Shown: positions 1-10,930 of the stretch, piece after piece
Numbering within the stretch: the first letter of the stretch is position 1
Layout: every line of letters begins with the position of its first letter
NCBI GenBank assembly: GCA_031213475.1
Contig: JARUPZ010000020.1
Span: 5,567,858-5,631,857 of the forward strand
Direction of reading: 5' to 3'
DNA: 64,000 nt
Source: Nereocystis luetkeana
Lineage: Eukaryota; Sar; Phaeophyceae; Laminariales; Laminariaceae
Notes under the pieces: generated by a model
Databases searched by the model: none
What the model was told of the DNA's origin: nothing
Seen by the model: only the letters and a program-made list of their open reading frames with translations
Program-made: the position numbers and the translations under genes

Positions 1-149
1 GGTTGGTTGTGGAAACAGCGATTCGAAACAGAGCCCTCTCTTTGGGTCCACGGCCCAGGTTCTGGGCAGAACACTCTCGATCTCACGTCAGTTGTGGAAT
101 CGGAGAAAGCACTCGCTACCATTCGACAGAGAAGCGCGTGGGTGGTGGG

Positions 150-530
150 CTAGAGTCCGAGACAAAGGCACAGGAAATATCCTTGGTCTGTGGAGATATA
201 GAGCGTTGCCATCATGAGCCAGCACTGCCAATGTGCAACCTGGAGTGAAGAACACAAGGCTGGCGTGCCGTCGTTTGCCTTCGCGTACCTTTCATGGGTT
301 GTCCCGAGGACCACGCAAGCGGAGGAGTCAGGTGTCTCCACACTAGCGAGCTGAATCCAGGCTGCCATCTCCTACTCCTGTGGCTCTGGCAGGCGCTGGT
401 CGCTGCTGCTGGGTTGCTCGTTGCTCGCTGGCTTGCTGGAGGGTGGAGGGATTCCGAGAAACGAGAAGAACGCTTCAATACCTCTATAACACCGTGTATC
501 GGTGTAACGGCAAAATCAGAAGTATTCAAA
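150..530 (-). other. possible coding stretch, minus strand
   Basis: On the minus strand an ATG at 368 opens MAAWIQLASVETPDSS and reads to HER, where a possible donor (AAG|GTACGC) occurs near 288. Base composition is GC-richer than the TACG-rich DNA that follows. The second minus-strand frame, with an ATG at 529, is also open through the same stretch, so the frame is undecided. No family is recognised. It may be a short first exon of a gene running off the left edge, or chance. Confidence 0.2.
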
Positions 531-539
531 TATTGAACA

Positions 540-1190
540 CGACGAGCTCACGAGTCATGGGTACGTACAAGTGTACGGGTACGAGTACAGAAGCAGTGCG
601 AGTACGTACGTACTGCTGCTGTGCTGCTGTGCACGGCTGTAGGATTTCTCGTACGTGCATAAATAGTGAGGATCGTGATGAGCATAGAACACGCGCGACC
701 TATATTTTTTACTTTCAGTTTGCACTAAGAAATGAGTAAACTCGTCCAGGCCAGGCGACACGTACGTATGATACACCTGCTGTACGATATTCACGTACGT
801 ACGGTACACCTCAGCTTGCTGTACGATATTCGATAAAACGAAACCCCTACGTAACTTACGCGCGCGAAAGACGGCTGATTGCTGGGAACAAGCCCAAAAC
901 AATGATACAGGGTCTCACGTGACAACTACTTACGCGTGCTAGTACCGCATCAGATGAAAGACCCAACCATATACCTTACCTTGAGACATGAAAAGGACGA
1001 GGGGGGCGACACGGGCTACATACCATGCGTGCGCGTCTGTTTTTTTCGCGTCAACGTTTCTCAATATTAAGTGAAGGCTTCCGCACGCACGCCAACCTTT
1101 CGAGCACGTATAAAACTCATCGCATTGCATCAGCTATATCGATAGGAGTCTTACTCCCCCCCCCCCCCCCCGCCCCGCACATAGTAAACC
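540..1190. other. gene-free, TACG-rich stretch
   Basis: Dense in TACGTA, TACGAGTA and related TA-bounded words (for example 570-620 and 765-840), with a C-run at 1155-1171. I see no coding signal. Confidence 0.5.
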
Positions 1191-1195
1191 CATTG

Positions 1196-1235
1196 CTGTC
1201 TCTGGAAGTGCCCACGCCAGAAATTAAATTAGCCG
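1196..1235 (+). repeat. head fragment of the poly(C)-tailed repeat
   Basis: TCTCTGGAAGTG followed by a CCAGAAA box matches the left ends of the copies at 46.70 and 52.60 kb. Here it is separated from the body (1570-1810) by a tRNA-like unit and about 300 bp. Confidence 0.45.
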
Positions 1236-1237
1236 GC

Positions 1238-1312
1238 GTCCCCGGTGGCTTGGTAGGTGGTCCGCGTGCCTATCAAGATCAATTTCGTGGGTTCAAGTCC
1301 CACCGAGCGCAC
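1238..1312 (+). tRNA. tRNA-like sequence (probable SINE head or tRNA pseudogene)
   Basis: An A-box-like TGGCTTGGTAGGTGG is followed about 40 bp later by a B box GGTTCAAGTCC. The T arm is perfect: 5-bp stem GTGGG/CCCAC around TTCAAGT. The acceptor and anticodon stems pair poorly, so I favour a tRNA-derived retroposon head over a functional tRNA. No anticodon can be assigned safely. Confidence 0.45.
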
Positions 1313-1569
1313 ATGTTCGCAGGGACTTTTTCTTGCATGAAGAAATTGATTAGCGGAAAGCGCGAAAGCGTGAGTTATAGCTACATTCGATGAAAGTCGA
1401 CGAGCAGTGGGAATGCTGAACCCTATGCGCGAAAAAAAATAAAGGCACGCACCGGGGGGGGAAAGGGTAGACACCTGTGACCACAGCTTGTCCAGAAGAT
1501 CGCCGAGGGTAAAAACCTCCTACGAGCTAGGCTGGAAAGTAAAAGTGATGATAAAAATAAAATAAAAAT

Positions 1570-1810
1570 GATCCTGTCATCCATATGCAAGAAAATCCGC
1601 CTCTAAAGCGATTTTTAGTAGGATGCAGCTCACCCTTCCTGCGACTCGCTGGACACCTCACGGCGCTTCGCGCTTGGTGCAAGCAATGTCTGTCTGGTCG
1701 GTGAAAACCCGACGTGCTCCATCCCGGCATTGTAGGGATGCGAGGGTCTATGTTCATACGACTACGGCCATGCATGATAATGAGTACACCCCCCCCCCCC
1801 GCCCCGCATG
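1570..1810 (+). repeat. poly(C)-tailed dispersed repeat, copy 1
   Basis: Body beginning near GTCCGCCTC-like sequence, then GATGCAGCTCACCCTTC, GCGCTTGGTGCAAGCAATG, CTGGTCGGTGAAAACCCGAC, and ending CTACGGCCATGCATG...GAGTA followed by a C-run. Six further copies lie at 2.86, 5.7, 35.24, 41.33, 46.7 and 52.6 kb on both strands. The constant end followed by C10 or more suggests a homopolymer-tailed retroposon. No coding capacity is visible. Confidence 0.65.
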
Positions 1811-2120
1811 GTACATGTAGATGCGCGGGTTGTCGAACGTGTTCTCGCGATGGTGAGAGAGGCAGAACCGCTGTACTGTAGTTCCATTCGTTTCACCGTT
1901 GATAATGTCCCCTTTTGACCGTTACCTTGTTGTTTCGCCTTCCTTGGTAGTCGGCCGCGATTGCAAACATATTGAACTGCTGGTGCTGGAAGGTATTCAG
2001 TGCCAACAGTTTTCCTACTGCTGTACACTGGTCAGCATGTTTTTGAAGGATTTTGAATTTTGTTTTTTTGTTGTCGGTGGGAAATTCCTGGTCGACCCGT
2101 CCGGTGTTGTCCTCCATAGG
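1811..2120. other. non-coding stretch
   Basis: Short overlapping ORFs only; no splice-bounded coding frame and no recognised repeat. Confidence 0.4.
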
Positions 2121-2124
2121 GCCG

Positions 2125-2245
2125 TGTTATAAGGATTACCCTGGGCTGGGTAATCGATCGGTCTTCTACCCCTATAGCTCAGTAGGTAACACCTGCGCCT
2201 TTGACGTCGTCCAGGTCACGGGTTCGAACCTCACTTCGAACGTTT
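2125..2245 (+). repeat. tRNA-like repeat SINE-2, copy 1
   Basis: GTTATAAGGATTACCCTGGG leads into a tRNA-like part with A box TAGCTCAGTAGG (2174-2185) and B box GGTTCGAACCT (2220-2230). The T arm is only partly paired, as expected of a decaying tRNA-derived retroposon. Confidence 0.5.
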
Positions 2246-2388
2246 CTTTTTCAGAAACGCTTGCGCGTGCACTTAAAAAACACATCTCCCTGGTTCCCCA
2301 GGACCTAGGTAATGAAGCGGGTAGGTCAGCGTACGGACGTATGCGGTTCCGACGCCCCAAAGATCCCGACGTTCAAAGGTGGGGAGAG

Positions 2389-2470
2389 CGTTATAAGGAT
2401 TACCCTGGGCTGGGTAACCGATCGGTCTTTTACCCCTATAGCTCAGTAGGTAGCCCCTTCACAGCCGTGA
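2389..2470 (+). repeat. SINE-2, copy 2, truncated
   Basis: Near-identical to the first 80 bp of the copy at 2125 (same GTTATAAGGATTACCCTGGG start and A box), but diverging right after TAGCTCAGTAGGTA, so the B box is absent. The two copies are 265 bp apart in the same orientation. Confidence 0.5.
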
Positions 2471-2850
2471 TGTTACTTTTCGGATAAATAGAAAAATCAC
2501 GATGACCCGGGGATGATGACAACGCCGGGTGGAGGTTCAAGGCGGGGTTGGCGTGTATGTAAGGTGGCGGCGCTCACCGGTGGTTTTTATGGTGTTGCCT
2601 TGATCTGGGTTGTAGGCGATGGGTTAATTTTACCAACAGCCCAGCAGATTAAATATATTTTGACACTATGGTGTCTGGCGTTTGACAGTTTGTGGATTAC
2701 TCACACACGTATTTGCGCGCAGTCTTATTCACACCTCACACACGTACCAGGTATTTGAGCATCCACGCTCGAAGGTACGGGGGCGGCGACGGTTGAGGGC
2801 TTGGGATACTGATACGAGCCACAAGCGAGTGAATGACGACGTTGTTATGG
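2471..2850. other. gene-free stretch
   Basis: No supported coding frame. CACACACGT-type sequence and unremarkable unique DNA. Confidence 0.4.
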
Positions 2851-2854
2851 AGGG

Positions 2855-3131
2855 GGAGGGGGGGGAGCACTCATGGTTATATGCATGGCTGAAGTCGTCG
2901 AAAAATAGACCCTCGCATCCCTACGTACACTGCCGGGGCGGGGCACGCCGAGGTTTGACCGACCAGGCAGGCATTGCTTGCACCAATAAGTGCGAACGCA
3001 GTGAGGTGTTTGGCGAGTCGCATGAAGGGTGAGCTGCATCCTTTTTAGAACCTTTTGTGAAAAAGACTTGCATCGGATGACAGCTTCGAATTGAATGATT
3101 TGTTTTTTTATGTGGTCACTTCCAGAGACAG
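2855..3131 (-). repeat. poly(C)-tailed repeat, copy 2
   Basis: Minus-strand copy. The G-run at 2851-2865 is the C tail, the body follows, and CACTTCCAGAGACAG at 3117-3131 is the complement of the TCTCTGGAAGTG head. This makes it one of the more complete copies (about 275 bp). Confidence 0.6.
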
Positions 3132-3889
3132 CCTTGCACTATGTAACTACCTCGTGGGTACCTTACTTACTGTACACCTGGTACACATTACGTGATACGA
3201 CTATTCCTCTTGTTCGGTGTTGAGGTTGTCTACCCCGTCTAAATGTTCTATAACTCGATCGCCACAGTGATGACCACCAAAAATGAAATAAAACAAACAA
3301 ACGGTACCACCCTCTGGTTGTCTAGCGCACGCAGTGAGAGGCATGTTTTACGACGTCGTGGCCAACCGAGGGGGGGGTTCAAAGCGGAGTGACGTGTACG
3401 GTGGTGGCAGCGCTCACCGAACTAAGACTCGTTCACGGAGAACAGGGATACTGCCGCAATTCACACCGCTTGCTACGGCGCCCGCAGCCTACAAAGCCAA
3501 ATTAATAGAGGCAAAACTGTCGAGCGATTGCGTAAACAGATACCACTGAAGCACGAAATAGGCTGGTTCTGGTGCTGTGCGACAGGAAACAACGATGGCA
3601 GGTCCCGCGCAAGGCTTACCACTGGATAAGGAGGCCTTGGCGAAGCGTCAGATAAGGAGGCCTTATATTTTTCCAAGGGGCACGTCGGTATAACCCACGG
3701 GGTACACGCATTACCAAGGTATGTCGCACGAAGCTCAGCCCAAGCACCGCCAAGAAATATAACATGGGTTATCCAGCCCACCGCTCGTAAAAGTGCGGAA
3801 GAAGTCGAAGAACGCATACACACACCCGACATTCGAGCATACCAAATCGTGAGGTTAACAACGAAAAACGTTTTCACAAGTCCCGTCCT
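3132..3889. other. gene-free stretch
   Basis: Contains a duplicated GATAAGGAGGCCTT (near 3624 and 3650) and ORFs of up to 148 codons that lack splice signals or recognisable motifs. I see no gene. Confidence 0.4.
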
Positions 3890-3997
3890 ATCACGGGGGA
3901 CCATAGTAAAGAGGACCAAATATTTTTAGTAAAAATAGGTAAATATATAGGTTTTTGTGTAGACCATAGGTCCTATTAACTATGGTCCCCCGTAATA
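3890..3997. mobile_element. TA-MITE copy 1 (reference, no insertion)
   Basis: Termini ATCACGGGGGACCATAG and CTATGGTCCCCCGTAATA are inverted repeats; the interior is AT-rich. Family consensus: TA target, then TTACGGGGGACCATAGT, then about 75 bp, then the inverted copy. Its end reads AGGTCCTATTAACTATGG (3968-3985), the unmodified form against which micro-insertions in other copies are judged. No ORF, so non-autonomous. Confidence 0.85.
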
Positions 3998-4519
3998 CTA
4001 ACAACGCAACTACAGATACAGATATATGGGATGCTGGCCATACGCCCGGCCCATGGAGGCACAAAGAGGAAAAGTCGCAAACAAGCGCGACAGAGCAGTC
4101 GAAATTTACCCGCTGAGACCCTCGCGGCCCCCTCTCCACTCGTCTTCCGAGCAACAATGAAACTTCCAGAAACATTGGCGAAAAAGTGTGTTCCTCGATG
4201 TATTCCGACGGCCCCAACAGATAGGCAAGCCCCGCGAGGCAAAGAAAAAGCACCATATGCGTGAGCAGCCTATACATCGACGTCTGATCTGCGCCAATAT
4301 GCAGCTGACACGCCAGCGACACAGTTACACTGTCAATAGGGGAGGTGCCTGATGGAACAAAAAATAGTCGACCACGACACGAAGACATTGAGACACGCTG
4401 GAGGCACCTGCAGGTCAGGTGTCACACGAGGTGGAAGGCGGACAGGGAAGCCCTCTGTTTTACGCATTTACGCCCTAGAGGCTCGACGAATCAGCGGACA
4501 ACCCGAAGACAATGGACGA

Positions 4520-4620
4520 TACAACGAGACACTGAACGACACCAATACACTGAACAACACAAAGTACGCTGAACGAACGCAACGGCACTGAACAACTCAA
4601 CGACACTTGACAACACAAAG
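4520..4620 (+). repeat. degenerate ~18-bp minisatellite
   Basis: About five imperfect units of the type CACTGAACAACACNAAN (ACACTGAACGACACC, ACACTGAACAACACA, GCTGAACGAACGCA, CACTGAACAACTCA, CACTTGACAACACA). Confidence 0.5.
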
Positions 4621-4639
4621 ACAGGGGGAGAACACAAAA

Positions 4640-5690
4640 ACGCCACACCATCATCACTCTATTGTAGTAGGCGAACCCCCGCTACCAGGGTAACGCTCAC
4701 GTGGTTTGCGGTCTGCATTGGACAAAGCGAATGATAAACGATACGCCCTAGCAGGGTGGTGTTGTCGTGCTTTTGGCTCTGCGGCGAAGAGCACCAATAC
4801 TAAACTTTTACCAGGTACCTGGTGGTAGGCTACACCCCGCCAGCAACATAGCACTGGGCGTGCTCTAGGCTCTACATAACAAAAGAGCCGTCACACCTCC
4901 TCACTCAAGGCCTCAGCAAAAAATGAGCGGATGCGGTCATTCACGCCGCCTTCGTAGGCGCGCGTGGGCAGCTGTACTAGTCTAAACTGCCCGTGGATCG
5001 GCGGGGCCATTTTCATTTACCTATCCACACACGGTGCACCCCAATGCGAAAACAATCGCAATTGCGTAGTAGAAGAAAAAAAATAGCGGACGCCTAAGGC
5101 ACAAATAGAACATGAGTAGAAGGCTGTCGCAACAGCGTAGGCTGGAGAGAGAGAAAACCCGCAAGCGCGAAGGTACATGTGCGCACTCTCGGTTTCCCCC
5201 CCGAAAATCGTTGACGTGACACGCTAACATACACAGGCAAACCGACAAGAGCGCACACAATTGAACAAACGAGAGAACGCACAGGAGAGCATACACAAGG
5301 GAACATCTCCTAGAACGAGCAGAACACGAAAGACAACAAACGCGCAAACACACAAAACACACGAACACAAAACGCATCCCACACTCGTACGTAGCGCGCC
5401 GGCTGTACGAATGGAAGGCGACGCGGCAGCTGTCGAGGGAGCAGAACAGCTTGACCGGTCTCCCATCTATCGTTTTCTTTTTATCCGACCCGTGGTGTAC
5501 GCACTGACCCCCCCCCCTCCCATAAGAAAAACCTTATCCGAGACAATAGCGAAATATTGCACCACCGTCACCGCGCCCGCAATCCTCCCTCCACACGTCA
5601 CCATTCCCAGCGAAGTAGACAGGAGAAACTTTAGCTTGGGCGCGCGAATACCTCTATGGGCCTAAATATACCGATTTTAGTGTGTGGGGA
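4640..5690. other. gene-free stretch with A/C-rich segment
   Basis: TACCAGGTACCTGGT at 4810-4825. The + strand is A/C-rich at 5220-5390 with many ACACAAAC-like words and gives spurious ORFs on both strands. No coding signal is supported. Confidence 0.4.
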
Positions 5691-5694
5691 CGCG

Positions 5695-5800
5695 TGTGGG
5701 GGGTGTACTCAGGGAAGGCATGGCCGTAGTCGTATGACCATAGACGCGAGCATCCCTGCGTACGATACCGGAATGGAGCACGTCGGGTTTCAACCACCAT
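5695..5800 (-). repeat. poly(C)-tailed repeat, copy 3, partial
   Basis: Minus-strand fragment carrying the CATGGCCGTAGTCGTATGA end and CGGAGCACGTCGGGTTT. The distal half is replaced by unrelated sequence with a TACCTGGTACCTGGTA doublet near 5818. Confidence 0.5.
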
Positions 5801-6164
5801 CCGTTGCATTATATGATACCTGGTACCTGGTATAATTTTGTTTTCCAGCGACCTTGAGGTGGGCAAAAACGGCGACAAAGCCTGCAAGCTCCTCGGTAAA
5901 CATCCTCGAAGCACTGGTCTTCGAATCCACCGTACGGTTCAAGTAGTCCCCCCCTCCCCCCGTCAAGCATAGCTTGATTGTTGCGCGCTCAACAGCAAGT
6001 ACTGGTGAGTGTGTTCGATGGCGCGTCCCGCCCCGCTCTCGGTATATGTCTGAGAAAAGAGAGCCGCCTCCTAGAATACGCTGGCGTTCGACGCAAATTC
6101 ATGGTATTTCACCCCCCAGGACACAGCACCTAGAGGAGACGATGTTTGCCGCGGCAGCAGTGCG

Positions 6165-6375
6165 AGGGAGCGAACAGCGGCTCTCACGTTCTCAACGGAT
6201 CTCACGTTCTTAACGGCTTTTACGATATTAGTTGTTCTCACGCTTTCCACGACAATCACATTGCAAACGGTTCTCACGTTCTCAACGGCTCTCCCGGTAT
6301 CAACGGGCGGCCGTTACATTACCAGCGGCTCCCATGACATCAAAACGGGTTTGACGCCCCCAACGACGTTCACGT
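6165..6375 (+). repeat. imperfect ~20-bp repeats, TCTCACGTTCTCAACGG
   Basis: The unit TCTCACGTTCTCAACGG recurs with variation at 6181, 6197, 6235, 6271 and 6288, continuing as CAACG/TCACGTT words to 6372. It lies just downstream of the 3' end of the minus-strand gene. Confidence 0.5.
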
Positions 6376-6423
6376 TCCTATAGATCGTGTTCACTCCATC
6401 GCATAGGTTTTGCGTGGCGTGAA

Positions 6424-6929
6424 TCAAGCCTCCTGCGACATGGCGCCCCAGTCGTCCCAGGGGCGGAGCGCCAGGCACGGCAAACCTCCGTCTGCCGGGT
6501 CCGACGGGTCTGGCTCGTAGAACTCCTCCTCGGACCCCGAGCTGCTGCTCTCGGCATTGTCATCATCGATATCGTCATCGTCGTCATCGATATCGATACT
6601 CCGGCTGGCTGTGTTGCTGCCGCCGCTGCCGCCGCCGCAGTAGCGACCGCCGCCACCGCTATTTTCGTTGCCACTGCTGAAGCGGGAGGAGTAGGCCCCC
6701 TGACCCTGAAAGCGCTGTGCCGCCAGAGGTGATCCTTCCTGCGCCTCCTCGCGGGCGAGGCCGAGCGCGGCGGCGAAGAGGTTCGGGTAGACGTCTTCGC
6801 CGGGGTCAAGGAGGCGAGTAAAGTCGTCGTCGAACTGGTCATGCAAGCCTGTGGGGGACGCTACAGCCTGAGATGCGACAGCGGCGGGGGCGGCGGCGAA
6901 CGTGCAACCGAAGTGAAAGGCCGCGTCAG
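6424..6929 (-). CDS. last exon of acidic, low-complexity protein (minus-strand gene)
   Basis: Read on the minus strand, a long pyrimidine tract (complement of 6935-6965) and TCAG precede the exon, which then stays open for about 168 codons to a TGA at 6426-6424. The product has an N-proximal segment with DQFDDDFTRLLDPGEDVYPN, then a Gly/Ser-rich region. An Asp run follows (IDIDDDDDDIDDDN), then a Ser/Glu patch (SSSSGSEEEFYEPDPSDP), ending in WDDWGAMSQEA. The frame extends upstream to an ATG at 7179, but that part is pyrimidine-rich and more likely intron. Composition (GC-rich, CG-rich) is clearly coding-like. No known family is recognised; acidic tails of this type are common in nuclear or chromatin proteins, but function is not assignable. 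The terminal-exon call rests on the stop and the splice-like acceptor. Confidence 0.5.
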
Positions 6930-7232
6930 CTGACGCGTGCGGTGGGGGCCGGAAAAAAAAATCGTTTCGTTTTCTTCTATCGGTTTGCGATCGAAAATAC
7001 ACGTGTGTGGTCGCTAATTGTACTGTAGGAGTGCCTCTAAACAGGTGAGGCGAATGAGGCCTCGGTGTACTACCCCTGCCTCGGAAATGATTGTTATGCG
7101 GGTCATGTGCGATAGAAGGCGCCTCCCAGAAACCTACAAGCGCGGACGGTGGCGCTCGGCTGCGTGGGGGGGGGTTCAACGATAGTGGCTAGATGGCAGC
7201 CGAAGAGAGACGGTAAAGCTCTGCGCGAAAGC

Positions 7233-7390
7233 TGTGAGTCCGAGAACCAAAACAACTCTGTTGAGCGTTTGCTCCCGGCAGCGTCTCGTTGATCTCCCAC
7301 CATGTCTGTGCCCATCGTGTCGTCCATGTTCATCATGTTGTCCTCGTCAACCATGGCAGGCGCACTGGCGCAAGGTGCATCCTCATCCAG
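7233..7390 (-). CDS. probable internal exon of the minus-strand gene
   Basis: The minus-strand frame encodes DEDAPCASAP, then a Met/Asp-rich run (MVDEDNMMNMDDTMGTDM) and KRSTELFWFSDSQ. The acidic character matches the last exon at 6929-6424. The upstream edge could be an AG near 7391 (CTGGATGAG|). No consensus donor is obvious at the downstream edge, so the boundaries are approximate. It could also be a chance ORF. Confidence 0.3.
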
Positions 7391-7495
7391 AATCAAGCCG
7401 GGAGAGCGACCCCTCTGCCCGGCACCGAGAACGATACACCTTCCTTGGTTCGAATGCTCGCTCGAAGCACTCGGACTGGTGAGAATTGGGGCAAG

Positions 7496-7864
7496 TCAGG
7501 CGGAACGCGGAGAGATTAGATGGAACATATGACGCAGCGCCTCATATTCGGGTTCGCGCCGCTGATGGGGACTACTATCAATACGGTACCAGGTATGATA
7601 CAGCTCGTGTTGTGGTGAACTTGAGCTTTGAATCATACGGTACAACCCCTCACACAGGTCAAGTGTGTGCCGCACGCACCTCCGCGGGCTGTTTTCGCGA
7701 CGCATCAGCCACATGAAAATCTCGAAGTACTCGCACCCAAGGACGTACGCGACGGCGGGACACGCATCGCGGCCTGGTGTGTCGCTAAACCTCCTGCACG
7801 ATGCCAGCAGAGCTTCGACCAACACTGTTGCCCTGGAAATGAAATCCTTAATGATGGGGGTCAT
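7496..7864 (-). CDS. probable exon(s) of the minus-strand gene, unknown protein
   Basis: A 122-codon minus-strand frame with normal amino-acid composition: starts MTPIIKDFISRATVLVEALL, contains CPAVAYVLGCEYFEIFMWLM and RCVRHTLDLCEGLYRMI, and ends at a stop at 7498. A good internal acceptor (TTTCATTTCCAG|GG, near 7828) suggests an exon may begin there rather than at the ATG. The repeated Cys/His and hydrophobic helices look like a folded domain, but I do not recognise it. TACCTGGTA at 7584-7592 falls inside the frame (coding HTWYR). The real 3' splice point, and whether it joins the exon at 7.39 kb, is not resolved. Confidence 0.4.
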   Translation of the reverse strand: MTPIIKDFISRATVLVEALLASCRRFSDTPGRDACPAVAYVLGCEYFEIFMWLMRRENSPRRCVRHTLDLCEGLYRMIQSSSSPQHELYHTWYRIDSSPHQRREPEYEALRHMFHLISPRSA

Positions 7865-7869
7865 CCCTG

Positions 7870-8326
7870 ATTGATAAGCGTGGAAAACCTACAAAAGGAC
7901 GCACAATGGTAGTGGAATTTGGGAGTTTGGTCGCGCGCTACGAATGAGCGACGACTGACGGCTTGGGAGATGAGGGCAAGGACAACATCATACACTTGAG
8001 AGACGGGGCCCGTGCTATGAGCGTCACGGGGTGATTTTCACGAAAGAGAGAAATTTCGCATGGAGTGCCAATCTCTCTGCTACTTGACCCTTTTTTTACA
8101 CACGCACTCACATTTTGGGTCGAAACTACTTGGAATTAGAGTTGAGTAAGTTCTGGAGTGGTAAAAGGGCTGATGGGCCACTTTCGCTGCAAAATCAAGC
8201 CACTTTCGCTGCAAAATCATTCGCCCAAAACGACGAGTTCTTCTGTAAAAGGTTACCTGGTATGTGTGTTCCAAGCCGCAACTTCGTATGTACCTGGTAC
8301 ACGATTTCGAAAAGTAATGGCCCTCT
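7870..8326. other. gene-free stretch
   Basis: No supported frame. CCACTTTCGCTGCAAAATCA is duplicated in tandem at 8178-8220, and TACCTGGTA occurs near 8252 and 8290. Confidence 0.4.
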
Positions 8327-8328
8327 TA

Positions 8329-8573
8329 TAGGCTCATTCTTATCGGAGAGTATTTTTTCCATAATTTCCAAAGTTTGGAAATTATTGGAGATACGTATCA
8401 ATATACGGAGGCGTTCTGTCACTATTCGTGAAATTCTCCAGAAGCAAAAAAATCAAGTTCGTTAAATTTCACACATTTGGGAAAATAATCAGGAAAATAT
8501 GGAAGACTGAAAAATTGCGCGAAAAATTTGTCGAAAATATGGGGAAAAAAGCTCCCCGATAAGAAGGATCTGA
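8329..8573. mobile_element. AT-rich foldback element, copy 1
   Basis: Starts GGCTCATTCTTATCGGAGAG and ends in the complementary CCCCGATAAGAAGG. The interior carries the family core (CGGAGGCGTTCTGTCACTAT, AATTTCACACATTTGGG, AATTGCGCGAAAAA). About 250 bp, no coding capacity. Four other copies are at 28.06, 39.54, 44.85 and 53.84 kb, some in the opposite orientation. Confidence 0.7.
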
Positions 8574-8654
8574 TAGTATACGAGGTATAGGGGGTATATA
8601 TAGCTGACTACCGGATAACAAAAGGGGCAGTATGGGGCAGGCCCGACTACTGTA

Positions 8655-8993
8655 ATGCAAGTCGGCCTAGACGTGTGTACTTACTCACAGAGATTGATGT
8701 CTTATCTTGATAATTCTGACTTTCCTGGCTCTCAGAGAGTTCTTAGAACAGGGGGGTTTTATCTAAACTATTTGCGTGGCGCGTTTCATCAGAAACACGC
8801 CTCCTCGACAATAGAGGGAAACGGGATCATGAATACCATGACACAAGCCCACCTTGAAGGGCTGTATATGCAGATGCATAGAAATCAGGAGGGGACAAAA
8901 TCCATCCAGAAAATTCTGCGCAATGGATCGAAGATACGGCGCTTCACAACCCACTCCCACACCTCTATAACTTGCAAGGCGAAAGCCGATTAA
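8655..8993 (+). other. weak ORF, 112 codons
   Basis: ATG to stop with ordinary composition (contains SYLDNSDFPGSQRVLRTGGF and GLYMQMHRNQEGTKSI). It continues after the stop into another open frame (8972-9355). No motif, no clear splice sites. It may be a gene fragment or chance in AT-balanced DNA. Confidence 0.2.
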
Positions 8994-9359
8994 ATCAACA
9001 AAAATCTGCTACGGTAGGAAGCAGGTTTATATGGGAAAACCTCCTACAAGTACACTGGAAAAGGAAAAACTTGGATCTCCAGAACGAAACCTCGAATGGC
9101 TGGCCTTATTGTACTACAAGAAATCTTACACTGACCGCAATATGGTTTTGTTCAGCTGGCGGATCACTCCGACGCATTCTTCAACCCCAAACACGCCTCA
9201 GGGACGAACGAACTCCGTTAATGCTCCACCATCTGTTGGTCGACGTGATGAACGTTTTTTTCCTCGCGCTACCGGTGTCGACAACGCTCGCCGATCAATG
9301 CAAGCCCCCCGTGTGCCGTAAGGCACCGGCGACGGAGAGAGGTTACTCGGGGTAGGGCT

Positions 9360-10378
9360 TGATAGGGGTTGTAGAAGTACATGAATTGCTTCACGAGATA
9401 CACATACATCCTGGGGTGTACTAGCAGCTGCTGTATTCTGGTCGTTTTTTCCTGTGGTTGGACATTGCCGCCGTGCTGGAGATACGTACTGGTACTATTA
9501 ATAATATCGTGACACTGCTGTATATAACCAGTTATACCCGCGTATGATACGTTATACGTATGCGCCTCCTTTCAACTCTCTCAGCCAGTACGGCTTTTCA
9601 CTATTCAAGGCATCGTATCATACTACGAGACGACGTGCAATATCCAAACACATGAGCAGAAGAATGATCGCTATCATCGTCGCGTATCATACGTGCCGTC
9701 AACGTGGGTGCTCGAAAGTCGAACCATCCCCCCTGCCTTGGTGGCGCACAACCATGCGATATATTATATCAGGTAGTGCCCTCGTCTCTAAAGCGGTTCC
9801 ACCCGTCGCGCAGCATCTTTCTGTTCCGCGCGACGCCCCCACGGAACCCCCCTTGCGACACCTTCTTGTGGCCGTAGCCGCCACAAATTAAATTTCGCAG
9901 ATTGCGCGAAAAACAACGTGTCACCGCCGTGTCACTACTGCTGTACGTATTCGGTACTCGTATTGCTGTAACTCTTACGAACCATACGGGTACGTATATG
10001 AGCAAGAAGAGGAACGAATGAACGCGTTCATTACTCGTAGTCATCAGCGTGTTACCAACCTGTCTTACGACACCTTCGTGTAAACTCGTTGTTGTTATTG
10101 TTCTCACAAACACTACTGCTGCTGTTCTGGTAACATACCTGATACCTGGTACAGACAGCGGTTGATAAGATCATACACAGTTATAATAGCAGTACATCAT
10201 GATACGATAGATAAAAACCAGCAGACATGACGGTAAGAAACGTACGATACGCCCCTCCTACTCGTAAATAGACCTGTGTCAAGGTGTATCCCCTGCAATC
10301 CATTGTACCGGTATTACTATTATAATACTGGTACCAGGTACACAGAGTTAGCAGTACATGTATGCATAGATACATGAG
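9360..10378. other. gene-free stretch dense in TA-bounded words
   Basis: TACGTACTGGTACTATTAATAATAT, TACTGCTGTACG, TACTCGTAG and TACCTGGTA all occur, with repeated ATACG/CGTATCATAC. No coding frame is supported. Confidence 0.4.
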
Positions 10379-10449
10379 TCAAGGGGAGGGGGGGGGGCGC
10401 AAATGGTTAATGGTTAATGTTTGACGTATGATCTGATATATGGCGGCAC

Positions 10450-10725
10450 CGTTGGAACTTGCCCGTTGGTGGTGCTTCCGATCTGCAGGCGCGAACGGGT
10501 CGAAGCAACGAAGGGCTCCCCTTGCCGATTGCAGCACGGCCTGAACCCTCCCCGCGTGTGTGGGGCATGAAAAATAGACGTCAAGCTGTTGCATCAACAC
10601 CTGCCGCCGACAGGAAGCAAGCAGCGCAGAACAACACCGACAGCCTGTCGGTACGACAAACTGGCAGTAGTATGCAGCAGCATTTCTCGCTGGAGGCAAT
10701 TGTTCGTCTACAGTAGTAGTAGTAC
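10450..10725 (-). other. possible exon of the minus-strand gene
   Basis: A minus-strand frame is open through FVVPTGCRCCSALLASCRR, then QVLMQQLDVYFSCPTHAG and ALRCFDPFAPADRKHH. A CCAG acceptor-like site precedes FVV in phase 0, compatible with the phase-0 donor at 10930. A CAG|GTGTTG donor-like site lies at about 10603. Composition is plausible, but the polypyrimidine tract is weak. Confidence 0.25.
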
Positions 10726-10930
10726 GGACTGCCAACGAGTAGACGTTGTATACCTCTCTGCATGATCCTTTAGGTGCTGTATGATGTTGAGCAACGAGCG
10801 TACGCGACTCCAACTTTTGTTAGCCTCTTCGTCGCCCAAAGAAGCTTGTACTCGCATGCGTGTGTACAAATAGCCGGGGGGCTCGCTGAAGCGGTGGGTG
10901 TTTCAAGTTCGGGAGGTTGGCACGACTTAC

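Noticed and set aside
1238-1312. Functional tRNA gene
   Set aside because: Only the T arm and Pol III boxes are sound; acceptor and anticodon stems do not pair.
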